Assembly (NCBI RefSeq): GCF_029975155.1
Contig: NZ_JARKPQ010000003.1
Coordinates: 1 to 64,000, forward strand
DNA: 64,000 nt
Direction: 5' to 3'
Source of the DNA: Propionicimonas sp.
GTDB taxonomy: Bacteria; Actinomycetota; Actinomycetes; Propionibacteriales; Propionibacteriaceae
Positions 6,343 through 18,907 of the stretch are shown one piece after another (the stretch's first letter is position 1; each line of letters opens with the position of its first letter). The notes beneath the pieces are model-generated. The model ran no database searches. It worked only from the letters and a program-made list of their open reading frames with translations, and was not told where the DNA came from. Both the position numbers and the translations under genes were made by a program.

Positions 6343-8646
6343 TCAGAGCTGTGGTGCGACCAGGGCCCGCCGCCTGGCGCGCTCCGCCCCCGCCACGAGC
6401 TCCGCGAGCGAGGCCTCGACCTCGGGCCACGCGCGCGTCTTCAGCCCGCAGTCGGGGTTCACCCACAGCCGTTCCACGCCGAGGGCTGCGATCGCCGCGG
6501 CCAGGAGCCGGTCGATCTCCTCGGCACTGGGCACACGCGGGGAGTGGATGTCCCACACGCCGGGGCCCACCTCGTTGGGATAGTCGGCTGCCTTCAGCTC
6601 GGCCAGCAGTGCCATGCCCGAGCGCGAGGCCTCCATGGAGATCACGTCGGCGTCGAGGGCGACGATCGCGTCCATGATGTCGCCGAACTCCGCGTAGCAC
6701 ATGTGGGTGTGCACCTGGGTGTCGGCGCGAACCCCGCCGACGACCAGCCGGAAGGCCTCCGTCGCCCAGGCCAGGTAGGCGGCCCACTCGGCTCGGCGCA
6801 GGGGGAGGCCTTCGCGAAGGGCAGGTTCGTCCACCTGGACGATCGGCAGGCGGGCCGCCTCGAGATCCTGCACCTCGTCCCGCAGCGCCAGCGCGATCTG
6901 GCGCGCTGTGACCGACTCGGGCTGGTCGTCCCGCACGAACGACCATTGCAGGATCGTCACCGGTCCGGTCAGCATCCCCTTCATCGGACGCTCGGTCAGC
7001 CCGGCGGCGAACGTCGACCACTGCACGGTCATAGGTCCGCGGCGGACGATGTCGCCGAAGATCACGGGAGGCTTCACGCAGCGAGAGCCGTAGCTCTGCA
7101 CCCAGCCGTGGCTGGTCGTGGTGAACCCCTCCAGCTTCTCACCGAAGTACTCGACCATGTCGGTGCGCTCGAACTCGCCGTGGACCAGGACGTCGAGGCC
7201 CAGGTCCTCCTGCGTGCGGACGCAGGCCTCGGTCGCGGCCTTGAGCCCGGCCGCGTAGCCTGCGGCATCGAGCTCGCCCTTGCGGAAGGCGGCGCGGAGC
7301 CTGCGCACCTCCGCGGTCTGCGGGAACGACCCGATCGTCGTGGTGGGCAGCGGCGGCAGGCCAAGGCGGGCGTGCTGTGCGGCGGCACGCTCTGGGTAGG
7401 CAGTCGAACGCCGGCTCCAGTCCGGGGTGACCTGAGCCAGCCGCTCCTGGACCTCCGGCCGGCACACCCGCGGCGAGGACCGATGGGACGCGACCGCTGT
7501 CGCGCTCTCGGCGAGGGCATCGATCGCCTCCGCATCGCCGTCCAGGGCCCGGGAGAGCAGGGCGACCTCCTGGAGCCGCTGGGTCGCGAACGAGAGCCAG
7601 GACGCCAGCTCGGGATCGAGCCGCTCCTCCCGCTCGACGTCGACCGGGACGTGCAACAGCGAGCAGGACGGCGCGATCTGGACGCGGTCACGGCCGAGCG
7701 TGGCCACGACAGGCGCCAGGCGGGTGTGCAGCTCGGCGAGGTCCGCGCGCCAGATGTTGCGTCCGTCCACGACGCCGAGCGAGAGGGAGAGCGACGCGGG
7801 GGCCGCGGCGACCAGCGCGTCCAGCTGGCCGGGGTCGCGGACGAGGTCCACGTGCAGCACGTCCACGGGCAGTCCGAGCGCGAGATCGAGGTTCGGGCCG
7901 AGCCCGCCGAAGTAGGTGGCCAGCGTGAGCTCGGCGTCCCCGGCCGCGGCCCGGAGCCTCTGGTACGCGCGAGGGTAGGCGTCGATCTCGGCCTCGGTGA
8001 GGTCGAGCACCAGCGCGGGCTCGTCCAGCTGAATCGCGGTCGCTCCCGCGGCGACGAGGTCGGCCAGCCAGGCCTCGTAGGCGGGCAGGACCGCGTCCAG
8101 CAGCTCGATGGTCGGGCCGCCGTCGGTGCGCTTGGCCAGGCGCAGGAAGGTGATCGGGCCGATCACGACCGGACGGGTGGCGATGCCGAGCGCCGACGCC
8201 TCTTCGACCATCGCGGCGGTGGCGCGCGACCCGTAGCCGAACTGCTGGTCGGGGGCGAGTTCGGGCACCAGGTAGTGGTAGTTCGTGTCGAACCACTTGG
8301 TCAGCTCCAGGGCAGGGACCTCCTGGGCGCCTCGGGCCATGGCGAAGTACGTGTCGAGGGCCGCCGCGTCCCAGGTGGACAGGTCGAACGGTGCACCGAA
8401 GCGGGCCGGCACGGCGCCCAAAGTGACCGCCGTGTCGAGCATCTGGTCGTAGAGCGAGAAGTCGCCGGACGGGATCCGGGCGATACCCAGCGACTGCTGG
8501 AGTCGCCAGGTGGACGCCCGGAGTGCGGCTGCCACGCCGGTGAGGGTGGCGGCGTCCGAGTCGCCGCGCCAGTGCTTCTCAAGAGCCCATTTGAGTTCCC
8601 GGTCCCGACCGATCCGGGGGAAGCCGAGATTGGCTGCTGTGGTCAA
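6343..8646 (-). CDS. metE: Cobalamin-independent methionine synthase (5-methyltetrahydropteroyltriglutamate-homocysteine methyltransferase)
   Basis: MetE transfers the methyl group of 5-methyltetrahydrofolate polyglutamate to homocysteine without B12. The 767 residues are full length, with the N-terminal LGFPRIGRDRELKWALE signature and C-terminal zinc ligands in HMCYAE and NPDCGLKTR. I chose the TTG at 8646 because GAGAGGA lies upstream and the family starts just before LGFPRIG; an ATG at 8667 would add seven residues but has no ribosome site. A long-form cobalamin riboswitch precedes it, fitting the known pattern of shutting off MetE when B12 can feed MetH. Confidence 0.95.
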   Translation of the reverse strand: MTTAANLGFPRIGRDRELKWALEKHWRGDSDAATLTGVAAALRASTWRLQQSLGIARIPSGDFSLYDQMLDTAVTLGAVPARFGAPFDLSTWDAAALDTYFAMARGAQEVPALELTKWFDTNYHYLVPELAPDQQFGYGSRATAAMVEEASALGIATRPVVIGPITFLRLAKRTDGGPTIELLDAVLPAYEAWLADLVAAGATAIQLDEPALVLDLTEAEIDAYPRAYQRLRAAAGDAELTLATYFGGLGPNLDLALGLPVDVLHVDLVRDPGQLDALVAAAPASLSLSLGVVDGRNIWRADLAELHTRLAPVVATLGRDRVQIAPSCSLLHVPVDVEREERLDPELASWLSFATQRLQEVALLSRALDGDAEAIDALAESATAVASHRSSPRVCRPEVQERLAQVTPDWSRRSTAYPERAAAQHARLGLPPLPTTTIGSFPQTAEVRRLRAAFRKGELDAAGYAAGLKAATEACVRTQEDLGLDVLVHGEFERTDMVEYFGEKLEGFTTTSHGWVQSYGSRCVKPPVIFGDIVRRGPMTVQWSTFAAGLTERPMKGMLTGPVTILQWSFVRDDQPESVTARQIALALRDEVQDLEAARLPIVQVDEPALREGLPLRRAEWAAYLAWATEAFRLVVGGVRADTQVHTHMCYAEFGDIMDAIVALDADVISMEASRSGMALLAELKAADYPNEVGPGVWDIHSPRVPSAEEIDRLLAAAIAALGVERLWVNPDCGLKTRAWPEVEASLAELVAGAERARRRALVAPQL

Positions 8647-8664
8647 GGTGATTCCTGTCCTCTC

Positions 8665-8865
8665 CATCCATCGTGGAGACTCGTCGTTGATCGCCGCAGC
8701 CGGTCTCCTGGCTCCTGGATCACCCGCCGGCACCCCGCCTTCCCGGACTCTCGTCCAGTGGCACTCGGGGCGTCAGCTCTCCAGTCACAGTTGCGAGGAC
8801 AGCCCCGGATTCGCACCGGGTTCCCGAACACTGCGGCAGCAAGAATCGAAACACCCCCGACGGGG
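8665..8865 (-). promoter_or_regulatory. Cobalamin riboswitch (long form) upstream of metE
   Basis: Minus strand: CCGGTGCGAATCCGG, CTCGCAACTGTGAC, then a peripheral arm with GCCACTGG and GGGAAGGC, then GAGCCAGGAGACCGGCTGCGG, the canonical order. After the aptamer, TCTCC (8673-8677) can pair with GGAGA (8660-8664), which is part of the metE ribosome site, so translation control by hiding the Shine-Dalgarno is plausible. Confidence 0.93.
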
Positions 8866-8937
8866 CGACGCAAGTCAGAGTGCTCGACGTCTCAGGTCCG
8901 CGCCGGACCGAGGAGGCCCCGTCCGGCCGGGCGGTGC

Positions 8938-8943
8938 CAGAAT
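8938..8943 (+). promoter_or_regulatory. -10 box for a leaderless yibE/F-like transcript
   Basis: CAGAAT ends exactly six bases before the ATG at 8950, and there is no ribosome site. This spacing puts the transcript start at or next to the ATG, as in actinobacterial leaderless mRNAs. Confidence 0.5.
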
Positions 8944-8949
8944 CGGGGC

Positions 8950-10128
8950 ATGGCCTCAACCCACTCCCACGGTGGACCGGCGGACGCGAGTCCGGCCGTC
9001 ACCTGGCTCCTCGCCGCCGTCATGGTCGTGTTCGTGCTCGGCACCGTGGTGGGCGCGATGCTCCTGTGGCCCCACGACGCACCGGCCAAGGAGGCCTGGC
9101 TCGACGAGGGCGCGGCCGTGGTCAGCGGCACGGTGGCGGAGATCGTGCCCGACGACGGTCAGAACGGGCACCTGGTCGTCGCGCTCGACGGCGGGGGCAC
9201 CGTCACCGTGCCGGCCGAGCCGAGCGCTCCGCTGACCGAGGTGGCGATCGGCCAGCGGATCCAGGTCATGACGATCCAGGGCGAGTCGGACGCCTTCTTC
9301 TTCGACTACGAGCGCGGCGCGCCCCTGCTCCTGCTCGGCGCGCTGTTCGTGGTGCTGGTGGTCGGGGTCGCGCGGTGGAAGGGACTCGCGGCGCTGGCGG
9401 GACTGGTCACGGCGCTGACCCTGATCTGGGTGTTCACGCTGCCGGCCCTGGCCGCCGGCCGGGACCCGCTCCTGGTCGCGCTCGTGACCGCGGCGATGGT
9501 GATGTTCGTCGTGGTCTACCTCGCGCACGGCATCTCGGTGAAGACCACGACCGCGCTGCTGGGGACGTTCATCGGCATCGCCTTCGTGGCGGCGCTGGCG
9601 TCGTGGGCGATTCCGGGGACGAGCCTGACGCCACTCCAGGACGAGACCATGGCGCAGCTGCCGTCCCGGTTCCCCGGGATCGACGCCCGCGGCATCCTGC
9701 TGTGCGGCATGGTGCTGGCCGGGGTCGGCGTCCTGAACGACGTCACGATCACGCAGGCGTCCGCCGTCTGGGAGATCCGGGCGGCAGCCCCCACCGCCAG
9801 TCGCCGGACGGTCTTCGCGCACGCCATCCGGATCGGCAGGGACCACATCGCCTCCACCGTCTACACGATCGCGTTCGCCTACGTCGGGACCGCGATCGCC
9901 ATGCTGCTGCTCGCCTCCCGACTCGACTTCAGCATCGGCGAGCTGCTCACCTTCAACACGATCGCCGAGGAGGTCGTCGCGACCCTGGTGGCATCGATCG
10001 GCCTGGTCGCGACGATCCCTCTGACCACCGCGCTGGGCGCCTGGCTGGCCGGGCCGCGGCCGAGCGTCCCCCCGGAACAGCCCCCACGCGCACGGATGGA
10101 AGGAACGGCGCCGCAGGGCACCTCGTAG
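8950..10128 (+). CDS. YibE/F family multipass membrane protein
   Basis: The 392-residue protein starts with one membrane segment (about 19-40), a small extracytoplasmic domain of about 90 residues (beta-rich, with VVSGTVAEIVPDD), and then about seven further hydrophobic segments. This is the YibE/F layout found in Actinobacteria and Firmicutes. Its biochemical role is not established. The stretch LNDVTITQASAVWEI in the membrane part is typical of the family. It is divergent from metE and convergent with the GbsR-type regulator gene. The start lacks a ribosome site and seems leaderless. Confidence 0.88.
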   Translation: MASTHSHGGPADASPAVTWLLAAVMVVFVLGTVVGAMLLWPHDAPAKEAWLDEGAAVVSGTVAEIVPDDGQNGHLVVALDGGGTVTVPAEPSAPLTEVAIGQRIQVMTIQGESDAFFFDYERGAPLLLLGALFVVLVVGVARWKGLAALAGLVTALTLIWVFTLPALAAGRDPLLVALVTAAMVMFVVVYLAHGISVKTTTALLGTFIGIAFVAALASWAIPGTSLTPLQDETMAQLPSRFPGIDARGILLCGMVLAGVGVLNDVTITQASAVWEIRAAAPTASRRTVFAHAIRIGRDHIASTVYTIAFAYVGTAIAMLLLASRLDFSIGELLTFNTIAEEVVATLVASIGLVATIPLTTALGAWLAGPRPSVPPEQPPRARMEGTAPQGTS

Positions 10129-10215
10129 CCGGTTCACCGCTCATCGCCGGTCCACCGCTCATCGAGCCTGTCGAGATGCGTCCGGACGTCCGCGCAGCCA
10201 CGGGTGTTCGCCCCG

Positions 10216-10713
10216 CTACCGCTGTTCACCCGCCTCCGGACCGTGGTGGCGGGCGCTGTCCCATTCAGCGATGAGGGGCGGGAACTTCGCCAGCAGGAAG
10301 GTGAAGAACCGACCCATGTCCTCGATCCGATCGCGTGCCGGCTCGTTGCCGGGCACATCGAAGTCACCGAGGTGCTGGTCGCAGAGCCCCGCCATCGACC
10401 GGTAGAAGGCGCTGCGGGAGATGACCGCTCGGTACCAGTCGTCGCGAGCCAGCGAGTAGATCTGTTGCCGGGCGCCCGGCATGGAGCGCACCCGGACGAG
10501 GTCGATGGACTGCGTGTAGCTGATCGCGGCCGAGATCGCGGCGGCACTCACCCCGAGCTGACCGCGCAGTTGAGTGGCGGTCAAGCCCTGTGCGGGACTG
10601 ATGGTGAGTGCCATGAGCACGCGGGCAGGCATCCGGGGGAACCCCTGGGCATGGAACGCACCGGCGATCTCCTCTGCGAAGCGCCGGGCCTCCTCCGATG
10701 GGAGATTCGTCAT
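10216..10713 (-). CDS. GbsR/MarR-type winged-helix transcriptional regulator
   Basis: The 165-residue protein has a winged-helix core with FPRMPARVLMALTIS followed by LTATQLRGQLGVSAAAISAA, the pattern of GbsR-like MarR proteins. It likely represses its own operon and responds to an unknown ligand. Its ATG overlaps the stop of the permease gene (ATGA), so it is the last gene of a three-gene transporter operon. A near-palindrome at 13273-13288 in front of the operon is a candidate operator. Confidence 0.88.
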   Translation of the reverse strand: MTNLPSEEARRFAEEIAGAFHAQGFPRMPARVLMALTISPAQGLTATQLRGQLGVSAAAISAAISYTQSIDLVRVRSMPGARQQIYSLARDDWYRAVISRSAFYRSMAGLCDQHLGDFDVPGNEPARDRIEDMGRFFTFLLAKFPPLIAEWDSARHHGPEAGEQR

Positions 10714-12329
10714 GGCGTGAGATCCCTCCTCGTGTACAGCACGGTGGCAAGGGTGGTGCAGGCGATGGCCAAGAATGACATCCACGGGAGAGCGGCCATG
10801 CTGGTCTCGGCGAGCGTGACGAGCGGCGTGTGGGTGAACGGCGTGGTCGCCACCAGCCAGTCCGGCACGTTCGCCCGTCCGCCGAACTCGGCGAAGAACA
10901 CCCCGATCAGCAGCACTGTCCAGCTGATCGGCGCGGCCCAACGGGGGACGAGGGCGAACCACAGGCACGCGAGGCCGATGTAGACGGCGGCCGCCGGCAG
11001 TTGAGCCAGGACGGCGGCCAGGACGGTGCCGAGCGCGACCGTCCAGTGCGCTCCCCAGGCGAGGTAGACGATCGCGGCGCCGAACCAGGACGTGGCGACG
11101 ACGGCGAGAGCGGAGAGGAAGGCGACGCCGACGTGAGACGTCATCCAGCGCAGCGAACCGACGGGCGTGCCCCGGACGACCTCGGTGTTCCCACTGGTCT
11201 CTTCCCGCCGGGCGCGCAGGACGGCCAGCGTGCCGGCGACGGCGGCGGCCTCGGCGACGAAGAGCATGACGTACCCGAGGAGAAGGTCGTAGATCGGGCC
11301 GTCCTCGCCGACCGTGGTGCGGATGGTGCCCGCGATCGCCGGATCGCTCCGTGCGGCGTCGCTGCCCAGCAGAGCCAGGGCTGCGGCGAAGGCACCGACC
11401 GCCATTCCGGCGGCGAGCAGCCCCAGGAGGGTTCCGCGTTGCAGCCGCAGGGCAAGCCGAAAGGGCGTTCGCAGTGATGGGTCGCCGTGCGTCCGTCCGC
11501 GGCGCTGGGGGATGAGGGACGCGCCGAACTGGCGACCGGCCTCCACCCGGAGTGACACCGCCACGGCAACCGTGATGACACCGGCGAGGACGGCCAGCGC
11601 CCCGAGCCGAACCTCCCCGAAGGGATTCATGACCTCGGCGAGGCTGAGCGGGGACAGCCACGCGATCCAGTGAGCCTGCGCCTGGAGGGTTACCGGATCG
11701 ACCTGCGACAGCGCATCGGCGGCGGCGCGCACCAGGTAGGCGAGCGCCACGATGCCGAGCCCAAGGGCGATCGCCGCGCGGCTGGTGGGCATCAGCTGTC
11801 CGCAGAGCAGGCCGACCGCCTCGAATCCGACCCCGACCAGCGCGAGCGCGAGTGCCGCCCAGGCGCTGCCGGCGACCGGGGCACCGCCGAGCACGAACCC
11901 GGCGAACAGGCCGATGGCAAGCACCAGTTGCGCCGTCGCACCGGCGAGCAGGTTGGCCACCAGGCCCGAGACGTGGCTGGTCACCGCGGCACGCAGCAAC
12001 TCGGTCGCGCCCGCCTCCTCTTCGGCGCGGCCGTGCCGGACGGCGAACAGCACGCCATGCGCGGCGAACAACACGGCGAAGACCATGCCCATCTGGAAGA
12101 AGAGGAACGCTCCGGACTCCGGCCCCTGCGGCATCCCGCGGCTGATCAGGAAGGCGGGGTTGTCGATGACGAGCTCGAGGGCGCTGACGCGTTCGGCGTG
12201 GCTTCCGTAGGTCGTGGTCGTGGAGATCGCGCTGACGAGGGACGCCACGAGGACGCCACCGGCCCAGATCGCGAGCTGCCAGCGATCACGCCGCAGCGCG
12301 CCCGCCACGAGGATGCGGACAGCGCTCAT
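10710..12329 (-). CDS. ABC exporter permease (polyketide/antibiotic-exporter type)
   Basis: The 539-residue protein has about twelve hydrophobic segments in two halves, as in actinobacterial ABC permeases annotated as antibiotic or polyketide exporters (TnrB3 type). The ATPase gene lies immediately upstream and overlaps by four bases, and the regulator follows with another four-base overlap. Substrate cannot be read from the sequence; efflux of a toxic small molecule is the usual guess for this arrangement of ATPase, permease and MarR-like regulator. Confidence 0.87.
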   Translation of the reverse strand: MSAVRILVAGALRRDRWQLAIWAGGVLVASLVSAISTTTTYGSHAERVSALELVIDNPAFLISRGMPQGPESGAFLFFQMGMVFAVLFAAHGVLFAVRHGRAEEEAGATELLRAAVTSHVSGLVANLLAGATAQLVLAIGLFAGFVLGGAPVAGSAWAALALALVGVGFEAVGLLCGQLMPTSRAAIALGLGIVALAYLVRAAADALSQVDPVTLQAQAHWIAWLSPLSLAEVMNPFGEVRLGALAVLAGVITVAVAVSLRVEAGRQFGASLIPQRRGRTHGDPSLRTPFRLALRLQRGTLLGLLAAGMAVGAFAAALALLGSDAARSDPAIAGTIRTTVGEDGPIYDLLLGYVMLFVAEAAAVAGTLAVLRARREETSGNTEVVRGTPVGSLRWMTSHVGVAFLSALAVVATSWFGAAIVYLAWGAHWTVALGTVLAAVLAQLPAAAVYIGLACLWFALVPRWAAPISWTVLLIGVFFAEFGGRANVPDWLVATTPFTHTPLVTLAETSMAALPWMSFLAIACTTLATVLYTRRDLTP

Positions 12330-13252
12330 CGGCCGTCGCCCGCGCCGGTAGCCGAATCCTGGCCGTAGTGCTGGAGGAACAACTCCTCCAGGGAGGGCGG
12401 GGCGACCACCAGACTCCGCACGGGCACCTGGGACAGGATGCCCAGCACCCGGGCGGTGTCGTGTGGTTCGACGCTGAACGTCACGGCTCCCGCGTCGCGG
12501 GTGAGGTCACGACTGGCCGACTCCAGTTCCGCGAGCCGGGCAGCATCGAGTTCGGCTTCCACCGTGTATCGGCTCGCCGTCAGGTGTCTCAGTTCGTCGA
12601 GACTGCCGGTCGTGACGGTTCGGCCGCGACGGATGATCGAGACCCGGTCGGCGAGTTCCTCCACCTCGGCGAGGATGTGGCTCGACAGCAGGACCGCGGC
12701 ACCCTGTTGCGCCATCCGCCTCACCTCGTGCTTGAATCTCTGCTCCATCAGCGGGTCCAGTCCCGAGGTCGGCTCGTCGAGGATGTACAGCTCCGCGGGC
12801 AAAGCGAACGCCGCGACGAGGGCGACCTTCTGCCGATTCCCCTTCGAGTAGGCCCGGATCGGCTTGCTCGGGTCGAGCTCGAAGGCCTCGATGAGCCGCT
12901 CGCGGTCGGACTCCGCGGGAGCACCACCACGCAGTCGGATCAGCAGGTCGATCGCCTCGCCGCCCGACAGGGTCGGCCACAGGTTCACATCTCCGGGCAC
13001 GTAGGCCAGCCTGTGGTGCAGCGCGGCCGGATCGGCCCAGGGCTCCTGCCCGAACAGGCGGACGACGCCGGCGTCCGGTCGGTACAGCCCGAGCAGGACG
13101 CGAATCACGGTGGACTTGCCCGCACCGTTCGGCCCGAGGAGTCCGTGGACCTCGCTCGCCCGGGTGTCGAGATCGAGACCGTCCAGCGCCACCGTGGCGC
13201 CGAACGACTTGCGGAGCCCGGAGGTGTGGATCACAGGGGTCGACTCACGCAT
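12326..13252 (-). CDS. ABC exporter ATP-binding protein
   Basis: The 308 residues contain Walker A GPNGAGKST (near 40), a degenerate signature YSKGNRQK in place of LSGGQ, Walker B LYILDEPTSGLD and the switch histidine in SSHILAE. The C-terminal extension of about 80 residues is typical of drug-exporting DrrA/CcmA-like ATPases. It is the first gene of the operon with the permease and the GbsR-type regulator. The ATG at 13252 lies 21 bases from the near-palindrome TTCATAATATTCTGAA, so this site probably controls the operon. Confidence 0.93.
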   Translation of the reverse strand: MRESTPVIHTSGLRKSFGATVALDGLDLDTRASEVHGLLGPNGAGKSTVIRVLLGLYRPDAGVVRLFGQEPWADPAALHHRLAYVPGDVNLWPTLSGGEAIDLLIRLRGGAPAESDRERLIEAFELDPSKPIRAYSKGNRQKVALVAAFALPAELYILDEPTSGLDPLMEQRFKHEVRRMAQQGAAVLLSSHILAEVEELADRVSIIRRGRTVTTGSLDELRHLTASRYTVEAELDAARLAELESASRDLTRDAGAVTFSVEPHDTARVLGILSQVPVRSLVVAPPSLEELFLQHYGQDSATGAGDGR

Positions 13253-13272
13253 ACGGGCAGACTATCAGGAAC

Positions 13273-13288
13273 TTCATAATATTCTGAA
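13273..13288. promoter_or_regulatory. Candidate operator of the ABC exporter operon
   Basis: TTCATAATATTCTGAA is a 16-base inverted repeat broken only at one symmetric pair. It is strikingly AT-rich for this genome and lies between the divergent ABC ATPase and AraC genes. MarR-type proteins bind repeats of this size. Whether the GbsR-type regulator at 10216-10713 binds here is inference. Confidence 0.5.
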
Positions 13289-13374
13289 CGATATGTACGG
13301 CGATAGGCTGACTCGCACGATCCCCGTCCAGCGCGGGCGGAGCGTGATCGAGATGCAGCGGAGGAGCACGTCCA

Positions 13375-14163
13375 GTGGCTGAGTTCAGGCGCAGCACGGC
13401 GCTTCCCGGTCTGGAGGTACGGCGGTCCCGCCAGGAGAGCCGCTGCTACCGTCCGCACGCCCACGACGCTTTCTCGATTGGAGTCATCGATGAGGGAAGC
13501 TCGGTCCTCACCGGATCCCTGAACGGCCCGATCCGCCTCGAACGAGGCGATCTCGTCGTCATTCCGGCCGGCCAGGTGCATGCCTGCAACCCCGACGAGG
13601 GAGCGTGGCGGTACCAGATGATCCACCTCGACCAGGGCTGGGCGGCGTCGCTCACGCCAGGGCACGAGGCGAGCGCGCTCTTCTCGGGCATCGGCGTGCT
13701 GCGTCGCCCCGGCCTGCGGCACCAGGTGGGCGCGTTGAGCGAGCTGATCTTCGCCGACGAGACCCGTGAGCGACTCGAGACCGGCTTCCGCGACCTCCTC
13801 CGCGAACTGGATGCCACGCCACCTGCCCACCTGGTCGCCGGCGATGCCGACCCCGAGTTGATCGCCCGGCTGCGCCCGGTCATGGACCGGCTCCGTGGGG
13901 ACGAGGTGAATCCGTCCCTCGGCGAACTGGCCGTGCTGGTCGGCATGACGAGGTACGAACTGGTCAGGGCGATGAAGCGCGCCACAGGGCTCGCGCCGCT
14001 GGCGTGGAGACAGAACGCCCGCATCATCCAGGCGCGGCGCATGCTGTGCGCCGGGCAGCCCATCGCCGAGACCGCCCAGGCGCTCGGGTTCAGCGACCAG
14101 AGCCACCTCCACCGGGTCTTCCGTGCCCATGTCGCCGCATCACCTGGCGCCTATCGCGGGTGA
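13375..14163 (+). CDS. AraC family transcriptional regulator
   Basis: The 262-residue protein has an AraC-type cupin sensor domain (RPHAHDAFSIGVIDEG, then RGDLVVIPAGQVHACNP) and a C-terminal double helix-turn-helix (about 165-262) ending in IAETAQALGFSDQSHLHRVF. The GTG start follows GGAGGAG. The LysE-type exporter gene begins 76 bases downstream on the same strand; AraC regulators paired with LysE exporters are common and usually control them. The effector is unknown. Confidence 0.92.
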   Translation: MAEFRRSTALPGLEVRRSRQESRCYRPHAHDAFSIGVIDEGSSVLTGSLNGPIRLERGDLVVIPAGQVHACNPDEGAWRYQMIHLDQGWAASLTPGHEASALFSGIGVLRRPGLRHQVGALSELIFADETRERLETGFRDLLRELDATPPAHLVAGDADPELIARLRPVMDRLRGDEVNPSLGELAVLVGMTRYELVRAMKRATGLAPLAWRQNARIIQARRMLCAGQPIAETAQALGFSDQSHLHRVFRAHVAASPGAYRG

Positions 14164-14239
14164 ACGCAAGAACGTACAAGACTCCCCACCCGGGCTCACC
14201 CCACGCTGGACGGGTTCACCAGCGGCTCGTGAGGGAGAG

Positions 14240-14860
14240 ATGGAGCAGTTCGTCGCGGTTGCGATCGCCCACTTCCTGGCCCTGCTGGTTCCCGGGGTCG
14301 ACTTCTTCCTCATCGCCCGCACCGCGATGACCAACGGTTGGCGCAACGCCACAGGCACCTGCCTCGGTATCGCCGTGGCCAACGGGGTGCTCATTGCGAT
14401 GGCCTTCGCCGGCGTCTCGCTCATCTCGCACCCGCTGTTGCTCGAAGCGATCCAGCTTGCCGGCGGGACCTTCCTGGTCTTCATCGGGGTCGCGTTCCTC
14501 ACGTCGAGAGGTCACGTCGACCTCGGACACGGGGACGGACACGCCGAGCGGACCACCTGGATGCGGAATGTCGCACTCGGGCTGACGTCAGGCCTGCTCA
14601 ACCCGAAGAACGCCCTGTTCTACGTCAGCCTCGCCGCCGCGTTGTCCGGTGCTCAGGCGATGGCCCTGGTCGTCTACGGCACCTGGATGTTCGCTGCCGT
14701 CCTGGTCTGGGACGTCTTCGTCGCCGCCGTCCTGGGCTCCGAACGAGCGCTCCGGCGCATGCGACGCGCACTGCCATGGCTGACCAGGGCCGCCGGCGGC
14801 TTCCTCCTCCTGTTCGGCGCCGGAATGATCGTGAACGTCGCCGTTCAGCGATTCGGCTAG
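14240..14860 (+). CDS. LysE/RhtB family amino acid exporter
   Basis: The 206-residue membrane protein has about six hydrophobic segments with the LysE marks LVPGVDFFLIARTAMTNGWR near the N-terminus and GLLNPKNALFYVS in the middle. Members export amino acids or derivatives. The ATG at 14240 is chosen over an upstream in-frame start because GAGGGAGAG directly precedes it. It probably works under the AraC regulator encoded just upstream. Substrate unknown. Confidence 0.92.
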   Translation: MEQFVAVAIAHFLALLVPGVDFFLIARTAMTNGWRNATGTCLGIAVANGVLIAMAFAGVSLISHPLLLEAIQLAGGTFLVFIGVAFLTSRGHVDLGHGDGHAERTTWMRNVALGLTSGLLNPKNALFYVSLAAALSGAQAMALVVYGTWMFAAVLVWDVFVAAVLGSERALRRMRRALPWLTRAAGGFLLLFGAGMIVNVAVQRFG

Positions 14861-14910
14861 CGTCGCCGCCTGGTGGTCCCGTCACCAGTGGTCGTCGGCT
14901 CACCGCCCTT

Positions 14911-15025
14911 AGTGACGCGCGGGTTCGTTCCTCACCCGCGCTCCTCAGGGACCGTGTGGGGTTGCGCGAGTCGTTCCTCGGCCTGGTCCACCGAGACCGT
15001 TCGTCGAGCTTGTCGAGACGCGCGA
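14911..15025. repeat. Dispersed palindromic repeat fragment
   Basis: The gap between lysE and nrdF holds GTTCGTTCCTC and GCTCCTCAGGGACCGT, also seen in the element inside the cobB-cobC fusion (26596-26690), followed by CGTCGAGCTTGTCGAGAC, similar to the palindrome at 27917-27964. It looks like a degenerate copy of the same repeat family. No gene seen here. Confidence 0.5.
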
Positions 15026-15046
15026 TCGGCGGGTCCGGACTCGGGG

Positions 15047-18290
<3,244 letters not shown>

Positions 18291-18747
18291 AGTTGCTGGA
18301 GCCCTTCGCGGACAGCCTCGACGTCGTCGGGCGTGCCCATCAGTTCGAACTGGTAGAGGTGCGGCACGTGGCACTTGGCGGCCACGATGTCTCCGGCGAT
18401 GCCGTACGCCTCGCCGAAGTTGGTGTTGCCCGCGGAGATCACGCCGCGGATCAGGCTGCGGTTGCCCGGATCGTTGAGGAACCGGATCACCTGCTTGGGC
18501 ACCGCCCCGCCGAGGTTCCCGCCGCCGTAGGTCGGGACGACCAGGACGTACGGTTCACTCACCTCGAGCGGCGGGTCGGCCGCATGCAGCGGGATGCGCT
18601 GCGCGGGCAGTCCGAGCTTGCCGACGAACCGATGGGTGTTCTCCGAGGTCGAGGAGAAGTAGACCAGCTGGGCCATGCTCGACTCCCTTCGGATGGGCAG
18701 CTCAGCCATCCCGGCCCCGGCTTTCGCCGGGGTGACATCGGGTGGGG

Positions 18748-18780
18748 TGAACGGAAAAGGACCCGTCCCCTTTTCGTTCA
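18748..18780. repeat. Inverted repeat in the nrdH-nrdI gap
   Basis: TGAACGGAAAAGGAC faces GTCCCCTTTTCGTTCA with a two-base loop, a strong hairpin; a partial second copy of the right arm (GTCCCCTTTCCGTTCA) follows at about 18795. It resembles extragenic palindromes seen at about 39405-39435. It could adjust the nrdH to nrdIEF ratio, but that is inference. Confidence 0.55.
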
Positions 18781-18823
18781 GCTCGTCAAGAACCGTCCCC
18801 TTTCCGTTCAACCTGTCATCCCG

Positions 18824-18896
18824 GGCTTGACCCGGGATCCCTGGCGGCCGACTTGCCGGGCCGGCCGCGGGGATCCCGGCGTTCGCCGGGATGACG
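18824..18896. repeat. Palindromic repeat pair (GGGATCCCGGCG type)
   Basis: GTCATCCCGGGCTTGACCC and GGGATCCCGGCGTTCGCCGG form adjacent hairpins in opposite orientation. The same pair is seen at 16041-16115, 50527-50604 and 62673-62835. Confidence 0.7.
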
Positions 18897-18907
18897 TGAT
18901 CGGTGGG

